Shown here piece by piece: positions 1 through 5,407 of a stretch of DNA of 5,407 nt. The stretch lies in the NCBI GenBank assembly GCA_947380285.1, contig CANCQD010000124.1:1-5407 (forward strand), in the 5' to 3' direction. This DNA comes from Burkholderiaceae bacterium (GTDB taxonomy: Bacteria; Pseudomonadota; Gammaproteobacteria; Burkholderiales; Burkholderiaceae). Every line of letters starts with the position of its first letter. Position 1 is the stretch's first letter. The notes below the pieces were generated by a model. The model was not told the DNA's origin. It saw nothing but the letters and a program-made list of their open reading frames with translations, and searched no databases. The position numbers were made by a program, and so were the translations under genes.

Positions 1-557
1 TCTAAGTATTTTCCACAATGCCAGTCTGGCAATAGGGCTTCTATTTCCCCAAGAGTCCGGCTAGAGGGAAATTCAATGTAAATACCACCTCCAGAGCTGT
101 CATCACAAATACGACCGGCTTGTATGACCGCTTTATCGAGCAAAGCCGCCTCCTGAAAAGGCGGGTCGATAAAAATCAAATGGCTTGAAAGATTTGGCTG
201 CTGACTTAAGAACTCCAAACTGTCTTGATGCAATATCTCGACTAAGCCTGATGCAGGTGAAGATTGAAGTAGCTTGAAGGTGGCTAATAAATTTGCATGG
301 GATTTTTTATCTCGCTCGATCAATACCACTAGCTCTGCATCTCTTGAAGCCGCCTCAAAACCCAATGCTCCAGTACCAGCAAATAAATCCAAACAACGCA
401 AACCCGTTAGATCTTGGCCTAACCAATTAAATAAGGTTTCACGAATGCGATCTGTGCTTGGGCGCAGCCCAGGCAAATCCATAACCGATAACAAACGACT
501 GCGCCAAGTCCCGCCAATAATGCGAATCTTCTTGGGGAGCTCTGAACGCTGACCCAT
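1..557 (-). CDS. rsmD: 16S rRNA (guanine(966)-N2)-methyltransferase RsmD, 3' end cut by the window edge
   Basis: RsmD uses S-adenosylmethionine to methylate N2 of G966 in 16S rRNA during 30S assembly in the cytoplasm. Translated from the ATG at 557, 185 residues are visible. The N-terminal RIIGGTWRSR (about 12-21) and RPSTDRIRETLFNWL (32-46) are the usual RsmD opening. LDLFAGTGALGFEA (56-69) is the glycine-rich SAM-binding motif I, and IERD (80-83) ends the next strand with its acidic ribose contact. DPPF (131-134) is the catalytic motif IV of N-methyltransferases. E. coli RsmD has about 198 residues, so only a short C-terminal tail should be missing. No good Shine-Dalgarno precedes the start, only AAGA about 8-11 bases upstream. 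The gene follows the M16 pair after 26 bases on the same strand and is probably cotranscribed with it. The motifs separate it well from other methyltransferases. Confidence 0.95.
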   Translation of the reverse strand, partial: MGQRSELPKKIRIIGGTWRSRLLSVMDLPGLRPSTDRIRETLFNWLGQDLTGLRCLDLFAGTGALGFEAASRDAELVVLIERDKKSHANLLATFKLLQSSPASGLVEILHQDSLEFLSQQPNLSSHLIFIDPPFQEAALLDKAVIQAGRICDDSSGGGIYIEFPSSRTLGEIEALLPDWHCGKYL

Positions 558-583
558 AGTGGCAGTCTTATTTGCGGATTTCT

Positions 584-1918
584 TTATTTGGATGCTCCCA
601 ATACGACAATCTTCATGCGATCCATCGCAAGATACTTCTGAAAGGCGGCACTCACTTGCTCTAAGGTCACTGCATCCACTTTAGTCGTCCAAGTTTCCAG
701 CGTATCTAAAGGCAAATCGTTCCAAGCAATAGAGGAAACGTTATCGAGTAATTTACGATTGTTATCAATTCGCAATGGAAAACCATTTACCAAATTGGCT
801 TTAGCACCTTGTAGCTCAGAGGGCGTAGGTCCATTTGCAATGAAATTAGCAATGGTTGAATTCATCACCTCAAGCGCTAAGGCCGCTTGATCACCCCTCG
901 TTTGCAAGCCTGCTTGAAAAATACCAGTGTCCTTGCTGGGCGCAAAATAACTGAAAACGCTGTAGGCCAAGCCGCGTTTCTCTCTTACTTCCGACATTAG
1001 TCGAGACACAAATCCCCCACCACCTAAGATGTAATTGCCAACGATCAGCGGAAAGTAATCTGGATTGCTGCGAGTAATGGCAGTCATACCAATGGCGATA
1101 TGGGCTTGCTGAGAATCAAACGGAATATATATTTGACGGCTAACTATAGGCTCGATTGGTGAACGTTCAAACTGTGGAAGATTTGGAATAGCCGCGCCTG
1201 ATTGCGGCACATTCTTTAGTAAGACTTCCACGATCTTCCTAGCTTCTGCTGGGCTGACATCGCCAACAATACTCACAATTATGCGATCGCCGCGATAAAA
1301 CTGTTGATGAAATCTTACTAAATCAGAAACGCTTACTGAGCCAACCGATTTGACAGAAGGAGATTCGGCCAGCGGGTAATTACCATAAACAGATTTTCTG
1401 AAACGGCGCTCCAGCACTGACTCAGGCTTCGTTTCTGCTTCAAGCAAACCGGTAATAGCGCGCTGTTTCTCACGCTCTAATATTTTGGCATCGTATGTTG
1501 GGGCACTGAGCATCGCTGATGCCAATTGCACGGCGCGATCACACAGATCTTTTCGGCTCAGACTCCGAACCCGAATCACGGCGCGCTCACCCCCAACCGA
1601 TATGCCAAAGTTAGCGCCTAAGTCAGCGATTTCGTCGGCAATTTGGGCTTCGCTTAAAGCGCCCTTTGATGATCTGGCACCATAGCTCATCAACTCTGCT
1701 GTCATGGAAGCAAGTCCACTCTTGCCAGTCGGATCGAAGCGGTCGCCCGCATCAATACTGATCTCGATATCCAGCATGGGCAAGGCCTGAGTTTGGACTA
1801 AATAGGCCTTGGCACCTTTAACTGAATCGAGTTTCTCAATCGGCAAAATAGCTTGGGCAGATTGTAAAAATCCAAATACAAAAATAATTGCACAGCAAGA
1901 TTGTTTAATGAGTTTCAT
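584..1918 (-). CDS. Secreted M16-family peptidase-like subunit without the zinc site (probable non-catalytic partner)
   Basis: This 444-residue protein has a signal peptide: basic MKLIK, a hydrophobic stretch to about 19, then SAQA with likely cleavage after residue 23, so it should be periplasmic. Two M16 domains follow. In the N-terminal half, GLASMTAELM (68-77) aligns with the usual GLAHFLEHM, so the zinc motif HxxEH is replaced by SMTAE and catalysis is not expected. The C-terminal half keeps GGGGFVSRLMSEVREKRGLAY (299-319), the classic M16 segment whose Arg/Tyr pair (R315, Y319) helps hold substrate. A lost HxxEH with a retained R/Y motif is the pattern of the partner subunit in heterodimeric M16 enzymes, such as Sphingomonas SPH2681/SPH2682 and mitochondrial processing peptidase. 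The start overlaps the stop of the upstream zinc-bearing M16 gene by one base and has a strong SD, suggesting coupled translation. Substrate unknown. Confidence 0.93.
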   Translation of the reverse strand: MKLIKQSCCAIIFVFGFLQSAQAILPIEKLDSVKGAKAYLVQTQALPMLDIEISIDAGDRFDPTGKSGLASMTAELMSYGARSSKGALSEAQIADEIADLGANFGISVGGERAVIRVRSLSRKDLCDRAVQLASAMLSAPTYDAKILEREKQRAITGLLEAETKPESVLERRFRKSVYGNYPLAESPSVKSVGSVSVSDLVRFHQQFYRGDRIIVSIVGDVSPAEARKIVEVLLKNVPQSGAAIPNLPQFERSPIEPIVSRQIYIPFDSQQAHIAIGMTAITRSNPDYFPLIVGNYILGGGGFVSRLMSEVREKRGLAYSVFSYFAPSKDTGIFQAGLQTRGDQAALALEVMNSTIANFIANGPTPSELQGAKANLVNGFPLRIDNNRKLLDNVSSIAWNDLPLDTLETWTTKVDAVTLEQVSAAFQKYLAMDRMKIVVLGASK

Positions 1919-3300
1919 TATTTGCCCTCCCTCACTACTGACTTACGGGCTTGAGGATCCAACACAGCAATTGTTAGGCTTTCGTCTAGAAGATATTTTT
2001 TGGTTACTGCCTGTACCTGCCCCGGGGTAATGGTCTGCATCTTTTCCAACATAGGGTTAATATCGCGCCACGAAAAGCCAGCCATCTCCATGCCGCCAAT
2101 TTCCATTGCCTGACCAAAAATAGAGTCACGCTTGTAAATTTGGCTTGATAGTAATCTGACTTTAATACGCTTGAGCTCAGAATCCAAAACGCCTTTTTGC
2201 GTAATCTCATTCAAGACTCTGCGAATACTGGCTTCTGCTTGTGCAACAGTTTTGCCTTTTGCCAAGCTTGCGTTAATCTGGAATAACTCTGGTCCACGAG
2301 AAATCATGTCATACGAAACGCCTACATCATTGACTACGCGCTCTTGTTTAACTATCACGCGATTTAAACGCGCATTATCGTAACCATCCAAGACGGCTGA
2401 TAGCAGCTCTAATGCATAGGGCTCAACATCGTCTAGCGCTCCTACTTGTAAACGCGGCACCTTCCAAGCCATTGCCAACTGAGGGCTATCTGCAGGCGCT
2501 TTGACTTCAATATGCTTAACCCCTTTTTGCACTGGCTCAATCTGAGGTTTACGCACTGGTAATTCATGGGCAGATATCACGCCATAATATTTTTCTACTG
2601 CTTGCCTAATTTGTTCTGGGTCAACATCGCCACTAATCACTACGGTCGCATTATTTGGAGCATACCAACTACGATACCAATCACGCGCATCTGCAGCCTG
2701 CATGTTTTCTAAATCATTCATCCAACCCACCACGGGGTGCCGATAAGGCGAACTCATAAAAGCAGTAGCCATCAACGATTCATTTAAGAGGCTACTGGGA
2801 TTGTCTTCTGTCCGTAAACGACGCTCTTCCATTACAACCTGAATTTCTTTTAAGAACTCCGCATCATCAAAATTCAGGTTTGACATGCGATCCGCCTCGA
2901 GCTTCATAACCTCGTTGAGCTTTGATTTTTCCACTTGCTGAAAATACGCCGTGTAATCACGAGAGGTAAAAGCATTTTCACGTCCACCCAGTGCAGCAAC
3001 TAGACGAGAAAATTCCCCAGCCTTTACTTTCTTTGTACCCTTAAACATCATGTGCTCTAGTACGTGCGCCACTCCAGTTTGCCCATTGATTTCATCCATT
3101 GAGCCAGCACGGTACCAAACCATATGGGCAACGGTAGGCGCACGGTGATCTTCTTGAACGATGAGTTTGAGCCCATTGGCAAACGAATATTCATGGGTAT
3201 TACTTGATTCGCTGGCCGGGCCTGCCCAAGCATATTGGGAGCAGACGATCAATAAGAAGAAAAATTGCAAAAAAATAGAGCGCATCTGTGAGTTCACCAT
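1918..3300 (-). CDS. Secreted M16-family zinc metallopeptidase (catalytic subunit)
   Basis: This 460-residue pitrilysin/insulinase-family protein has an intact N-terminal catalytic half. The inverted zinc motif HVLEH (79-83) supplies ligands H79 and H83 and the general base E82. The third ligand is probably E158 (or E159) in VVMEERR, at the usual distance of about 75 residues. YRHPVVGW (186-193) and WYAPNNATVVISGDV (212-226) are further M16 signatures. The C-terminal half (about 260-450) is an M16 domain, but the usual REKRGLAY is degenerate (KQERVVNDVGVSY, 318-330), so the R/Y function probably comes from the next gene's product. A hydrophobic signal segment ends in AWA, with likely cleavage after residue 26, placing it in the periplasm. 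The ATG at 3300 gives the longest frame. An in-frame ATG at 3285 (M6) has GGTGA eight bases upstream and starts MRSIFLQ, so it may be the true start. Substrate unknown. Confidence 0.95.
   Translation of the reverse strand: MVNSQMRSIFLQFFFLLIVCSQYAWAGPASESSNTHEYSFANGLKLIVQEDHRAPTVAHMVWYRAGSMDEINGQTGVAHVLEHMMFKGTKKVKAGEFSRLVAALGGRENAFTSRDYTAYFQQVEKSKLNEVMKLEADRMSNLNFDDAEFLKEIQVVMEERRLRTEDNPSSLLNESLMATAFMSSPYRHPVVGWMNDLENMQAADARDWYRSWYAPNNATVVISGDVDPEQIRQAVEKYYGVISAHELPVRKPQIEPVQKGVKHIEVKAPADSPQLAMAWKVPRLQVGALDDVEPYALELLSAVLDGYDNARLNRVIVKQERVVNDVGVSYDMISRGPELFQINASLAKGKTVAQAEASIRRVLNEITQKGVLDSELKRIKVRLLSSQIYKRDSIFGQAMEIGGMEMAGFSWRDINPMLEKMQTITPGQVQAVTKKYLLDESLTIAVLDPQARKSVVREGK
1925..1932 (-). 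promoter_or_regulatory. Strong Shine-Dalgarno for the second M16 gene, at a TAATG junction
   Basis: Read on the minus strand this is AGGGAGGG, six bases before the ATG at 1918 and inside the last codons of the upstream M16 gene. Stop and start share one A (TAATG, 1920-1916). The combination supports the chosen start and suggests that the two subunits are made in a fixed ratio by translational coupling. Confidence 0.7.
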
Positions 3301-3308
3301 ATTCTTAG

Positions 3309-3336
3309 ATTAAATTGATAAGATGCATGTTTTAAA
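3309..3336 (-). promoter_or_regulatory. Candidate sigma-70 promoter for the M16-M16-rsmD block, in the 47-base divergent gap
   Basis: On the minus strand, TTTAAA (3336-3331) and TTTAAT (3314-3309) are separated by 16 bases. They match the -35 consensus at four of six positions and the -10 consensus at five of six. Transcription would begin near 3302, almost on the upstream ATG, leaving about 16 bases before the ATG at 3285 with its GGTGA. The DNA is AT-rich, so such matches occur easily by chance. The ftsY promoter must share this gap or lie inside the M16 gene. On the plus strand I see only TTGATA (3315-3320) with a poor -10 (TTGTAT, 3337-3342). Confidence 0.25.
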
Positions 3337-3347
3337 TTGTATCGACT

Positions 3348-4238
3348 ATGTTCGGCCTACGTAAAACTCTCGGATCTCTTTTCAAATCGAGTCAGACTGA
3401 TGAAGCCTGGTTTGATACTTTAGAAGACTCTCTCATTCAAAGTGATGTTGGGTTGCCTACGACTGAGCAATTAATTGCTAAGTTACGTAAGGCCGCCAAA
3501 TCAGAAAAGGCGTCAAGCCCAGAAGCGCTCCAAGCCCTACTTATTCAAGAAGTTACTGTATTGCTTGGTGCCCTAGAGCCTTCACCCAATCCCCTCTATA
3601 CCCGTAATCCTGCAACTACTCCTGAAGTATGGCTGGTGGTTGGCGTCAATGGAGCAGGCAAAACTACTACCATTGGCAAGCTTTGCCGCCTCTTCCAGTC
3701 ACAAGGCAAGTCGGTATTGCTCGCTGCTGGTGATACCTTTCGCGCTGCCGCTCGCAACCAGCTTCAAGAATGGGGTGGGCGCAATCAAGTGGATGTGATT
3801 ACCCAAGAGGGTGGTGATGCTGCTGCGGTAGCCCATGATGCAATCCATGCTGCTATCTCTCGCAAGAGCGATATTCTGATTATTGACACCGCTGGACGCC
3901 TTGCTACACAAGATCACTTGATGGAAGAATTGAAGAAGGTGAAACGCGTCATCGGCAAGGCCCTTCTTGGGGCTCCTCACCAGACTTTGCTCGTACTTGA
4001 TGGCAATACTGGTCAAAACGGTTTAAGCCAGGTAAGGGCCTTTCATGGGGCTCTGGGGCTTACCGGAATCATTGTCACTAAATTGGATGGCACCGCTAAA
4101 GGCGGCGTTATCTGCGCTCTGGCATATACCCTTCAGGACGGGCCAAAACCAGCTGTTTTAGCCCTTGGCAAAGGCGAGGGAATTGATGACATAGTAGGCT
4201 TCACGGCTAGTCAGTATTCATCAGAATTATTCAATTAA
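3348..4238 (+). CDS. ftsY: Signal recognition particle receptor FtsY, short NG-domain form
   Basis: FtsY is the SRP receptor. Its GTPase pairs with Ffh to deliver ribosome-nascent chain complexes to SecYEG at the inner membrane. The 296 residues are essentially the NG module. MFGLRKTLGSLFKSS (1-15) is probably an amphipathic membrane-contacting helix, and the N-domain helical bundle follows (about 18-78). The G domain has the P-loop GVNGAGKTTT (99-108), DTFRAAA (129-135), DTAGR (180-184), DGNTGQN (218-224), the base-specificity motif TKLDGTAKGG (244-253) and the closing GKGEGIDD (274-281), where GVGE is more usual. The long acidic A domain of E. coli FtsY (497 residues) is absent. DTFRAAA, TGQN and the lack of an M domain favour FtsY over Ffh. 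The start at 3348 has no visible Shine-Dalgarno; the in-frame ATG at 3327 reads into a stop two codons later. The gene diverges from the M16 block and precedes rpoH. Confidence 0.97.
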   Translation: MFGLRKTLGSLFKSSQTDEAWFDTLEDSLIQSDVGLPTTEQLIAKLRKAAKSEKASSPEALQALLIQEVTVLLGALEPSPNPLYTRNPATTPEVWLVVGVNGAGKTTTIGKLCRLFQSQGKSVLLAAGDTFRAAARNQLQEWGGRNQVDVITQEGGDAAAVAHDAIHAAISRKSDILIIDTAGRLATQDHLMEELKKVKRVIGKALLGAPHQTLLVLDGNTGQNGLSQVRAFHGALGLTGIIVTKLDGTAKGGVICALAYTLQDGPKPAVLALGKGEGIDDIVGFTASQYSSELFN

Positions 4239-4266
4239 ATCAGAGGCTTATAGATATAAAAAATCA

Positions 4267-4293
4267 TTAGCACTCGCTTGACAAGAGTGCTAA
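4267..4293. promoter_or_regulatory. CIRCE operator, predicted HrcA repressor site upstream of rpoH
   Basis: The site is a perfect inverted repeat, TTAGCACTC (4267-4275) and GAGTGCTAA (4285-4293), around a nine-base spacer. It matches the textbook CIRCE consensus at all 18 arm positions and in spacer length. CIRCE is bound by the heat-shock repressor HrcA, whose activity depends on free GroEL; its usual targets are groESL and dnaK/hrcA operons. Here it lies 38 bases before the rpoH start codon and covers the candidate promoter elements, so bound HrcA should block rpoH transcription. Presence of hrcA elsewhere in the genome is inferred; it is not in this window. Confidence 0.95.
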
Positions 4294-4309
4294 AATGAAA
4301 CCCTATAAA
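4267..4309 (+). promoter_or_regulatory. rpoH promoter region overlapping the CIRCE site
   Basis: Several core elements can be read and cannot be ranked with certainty. An extended -10, TGC-TAAAAT (4288-4296), overlaps the right CIRCE arm and has TTAGCA (4267-4272) as a -35 at 18 bases; the start would be near 4303. A consensus -35 TTGACA (4278-4283) lies inside the CIRCE spacer, but its partner TATAAA (4304-4309) is 20 bases away, longer than usual. CTTGACA followed by CCCTATAA (4301-4308) also resembles a sigma-32 promoter with too long a spacer, so autoregulation is only a possibility. In every reading HrcA would cover the promoter. The rest of the 93-base ftsY-rpoH gap (4239-4331) shows no clear terminator for ftsY, so read-through into rpoH is possible. 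Confidence 0.55.
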
Positions 4310-4331
4310 CATCTGTAACTTATTAAAGAAA

Positions 4332-5267
4332 ATGATTCACAAGAAAGCAAATAAACCGCTAATGCAAGCAAGGCAAACTCTGCCAGCAGTGCACACTGCT
4401 GCGGCTATGTCTGCCTTTCCGGTTCTGCCATCGCTTGGGGTTGGTTCGCTTGATTCGTATATCTCATACGTTAATCGCGTGCCGATGCTCAGCGCTGCGG
4501 AAGAGTTACATCTTGCGCAAGAATTTCGTCGCACTGAAAATGTTGATGCTGCGAGAACTTTAGTGCTCTCACATCTGCGTCTTGTCGTCTCTGTAGCCCG
4601 TCAATATTTAGGTTACGGCATTCCACATGCTGACCTCATTCAAGAAGGTAATGTTGGCTTGATGAAGGCAGTAAAACGCTATGACCCAAGCCAAGGCGCC
4701 CGCTTAGTCTCTTATGCAATCCATTGGATTAAAGCTGAGATTCATGAGTACATTCTCAAGAACTGGCGTCTTGTCAAAGTAGCGACTACTAAAGCACAAC
4801 GTAAATTATTCTTTAATCTACGCAGTAATAAACCTACTCTAAGCGCATTAACGCCCAGCGAAGTTGAAGCTTTAGCAAAAGCACTTGACGTCAAAGGTTC
4901 TGATGTTAAAGAAATGGAAATGCGTCTTGCTGGCGGTGACGTTGCCTTAGAGGGTGAGGATAACGATGATGAATCTGCTTATGCGCCGATTCAGTGGCTA
5001 GCCGATAACACTCAAGAGCCAACAGCAATGATGGCTGCTGCTGAAACAGATACATTGCAGGGCCCTAAGTTAGATCAAGCACTCATGGCTTTAGATGAGC
5101 GCAGCCGTAACATTGTTCAATCTCGTTGGTTGGCGATGGATGCAGAAGGCAATGGCACAAAAACATTGCACGATCTTGCTAGTGAATATGGCATCTCAGC
5201 AGAACGCGTTCGCCAAATTGAGACTTCTGCGCTCAAAAAATTGCGGGGCCTGCTGCAAGCAGCCTAA
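4332..5267 (+). CDS. rpoH: RNA polymerase heat-shock sigma factor RpoH (sigma-32)
   Basis: RpoH directs core RNA polymerase to chaperone and protease genes when unfolded protein accumulates. The 311 residues show region 1.2 (LDSYISYVNRVPMLSAAEE, 40-58), region 2 with the core-binding segment DLIQEGNVGLMKAVKRYDP (101-119), and region 2.3/2.4 with SYAIHWIKAEIHEYILKNWR (127-146). QRKLFFNLR (156-164) is the RpoH box, which separates sigma-32 from RpoD and RpoS. Region 4.2 has the helix-turn-helix TLHDLASEYGISAERVRQIE (278-297). The E. coli turnover patch L47/A50/I54 corresponds to V71/A74/V78. The N-terminus is about 24 residues longer than in E. coli (284 residues). A stop at 4296-4298 and no other start codon between fix 4332 as the first possible start. 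Its SD is poor (AAAG only three bases away), which fits a translationally controlled gene; M11 (4362) and M26 (4407) are alternatives. A CIRCE site lies directly upstream. Confidence 0.97.
   Translation: MIHKKANKPLMQARQTLPAVHTAAAMSAFPVLPSLGVGSLDSYISYVNRVPMLSAAEELHLAQEFRRTENVDAARTLVLSHLRLVVSVARQYLGYGIPHADLIQEGNVGLMKAVKRYDPSQGARLVSYAIHWIKAEIHEYILKNWRLVKVATTKAQRKLFFNLRSNKPTLSALTPSEVEALAKALDVKGSDVKEMEMRLAGGDVALEGEDNDDESAYAPIQWLADNTQEPTAMMAAAETDTLQGPKLDQALMALDERSRNIVQSRWLAMDAEGNGTKTLHDLASEYGISAERVRQIETSALKKLRGLLQAA
4384..4401 (+). other. GC-rich inverted repeat / mRNA hairpin in the 5' coding part of rpoH
   Basis: CAGCAGTG and CACTGCTG flank a central CA, giving two perfect eight-base arms. As RNA, seven pairs can close a GCAC loop. 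The hairpin covers codons 18-24 and ends five bases before the in-frame ATG of M26 (4407), where the RpoH family's conserved part begins soon after. In E. coli, early rpoH mRNA forms a heat-sensitive structure; whether this hairpin plays a similar part is inference. Coding constraint (PAVHTAA) could also produce it by chance. Confidence 0.45.
5235..5264 (-). terminator. Weak candidate terminator for the leftward SCO gene, inside the end of rpoH
   Basis: Read leftward, a hairpin with CTGCT and AGCAG arms, a short TGC loop and an outer GG/CC pair after a bulged base (5264-5247) is followed by six T residues (5240-5235). The T run lies six bases after the stem and is the complement of two AAA lysine codons in rpoH, so it may be coincidence. 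No comparable terminator follows rpoH on the plus strand; only 23 bases separate the two convergent stop codons. Confidence 0.22.
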
Positions 5268-5290
5268 ACGCTTCTCCCTACCCCATCACC

Positions 5291-5407
5291 CTACTTTAGT
5301 AACTCTTTCAAGTCATGCGCCAAGGTCTCTGGACCCTGCGCATGCTTGATGTATAGGCGTAGATGGCCATCTGGATCAAACGCATAGCTACCTGCTGTGT
5401 GATCCAT
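5291..5407 (-). CDS. SCO1/SenC/PrrC-family copper protein, C-terminal fragment
   Basis: Only the last 38 codons and the TAG stop lie in the window; the gene enters from the right edge. The fragment has DHTAGSYAFDPDGHLRLYI (2-20), which matches the C-terminal SCO signature (VDHS/T, then a strand, then DPxGxLR). The His of DHT (residue 3 here) corresponds to the conserved copper-ligand histidine of SCO proteins, for example the VDHT of human SCO1. The CxxxC copper motif would lie upstream, outside the window. SCO proteins are thioredoxin-fold, membrane-anchored factors that help build the CuA centre of cytochrome c oxidase. The Met at the very edge is probably an internal residue and not the start. 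The gene converges on rpoH. The call rests on one short motif, so the family is likely but not certain. Confidence 0.8.
   Translation of the reverse strand: MDHTAGSYAFDPDGHLRLYIKHAQGPETLAHDLKELLK

Noticed and set aside
274..552. A 92-codon rightward open frame opposite rsmD
   Set aside because: The minus strand carries clear RsmD motifs across the same bases, and the rightward translation is low-complexity with no recognisable domain.
584..1918. Loss of HxxEH as a sign of a decaying pseudogene
   Set aside because: The frame is intact over 444 codons with signal peptide, strong SD and a perfect REKRGLAY motif. Non-catalytic M16 partners are well known.
3699..4016. A 105-codon open frame antisense to ftsY
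   Set aside because: It lies wholly inside the conserved G domain, resembles no family I know, and has no initiation signal. It looks like a by-product of ftsY codon use.
4267..4293. The inverted repeat downstream of ftsY as an intrinsic terminator
   Set aside because: No T run follows on the plus strand. The arms and spacer match CIRCE exactly and the site lies at the rpoH promoter, so an operator explains it better. Read leftward, a T run does follow, but no leftward gene ends there.
5095..5349. An 84-codon frame overlapping the end of rpoH and running into the convergent gap
   Set aside because: It starts inside the conserved region 4 of RpoH in another frame and runs over the antisense of the SCO fragment. 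Both neighbours are explained by known families.
1..5407. A hidden defence, mobile or CRISPR-type system
   Set aside because: I saw no direct-repeat arrays, transposase motifs, terminal repeats, integrase or tRNA attachment sequences, and the whole window is accounted for by conserved housekeeping genes with short gaps.

Overview
The window looks like ordinary chromosomal housekeeping DNA from a betaproteobacterium. The best guess is a small-genome, moderate-to-low-GC member of Burkholderiaceae such as Polynucleobacter. That guess rests on three things: a 311-residue RpoH with a leader of about 24 residues before the conserved LDSYI block, the neighbourhood rsmD / M16 pair / ftsY / rpoH, and fairly AT-rich coding DNA. 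No marker in the window fixes the genus, so the assignment is inference.

Layout. Bases 1-3300 are a leftward block, read on the minus strand from 3300 downward. It starts with a secreted M16 zinc peptidase carrying HxxEH. A second M16 protein follows, overlapping by one base (TAATG); it has lost HxxEH but kept the REKRGLAY motif. After 26 bases comes rsmD (16S rRNA guanine-N2 methyltransferase), whose 3' end runs off the left edge. A 47-base AT-rich gap (3301-3347) separates this block from the divergent rightward genes. These are ftsY (SRP receptor GTPase, short form without the acidic A domain) and, after a 93-base gap, rpoH (heat-shock sigma factor, sigma-32). The last 117 bases hold the C-terminal end of a convergent SCO1/SenC-type copper protein entering from the right edge.

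The strongest regulatory signal is a perfect CIRCE operator (TTAGCACTC, nine bases, GAGTGCTAA) at 4267-4293, just upstream of rpoH. It overlaps every promoter candidate I can see there. This predicts that the HrcA repressor controls transcription of the heat-shock sigma factor, linking two heat-shock circuits. A GC-rich hairpin at codons 18-24 of rpoH, just before an internal in-frame ATG, may be a second, RNA-level element.

Functionally, the window combines protein targeting (FtsY), proteostasis control (RpoH with CIRCE), envelope proteolysis (a catalytic/structural M16 pair), ribosome maturation (RsmD) and probably cytochrome oxidase copper delivery (SCO). I found no mobile element, CRISPR array, RNA gene, defence cassette or broken gene. 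The novelty here lies in regulatory wiring and gene pairing, not in an unknown system.
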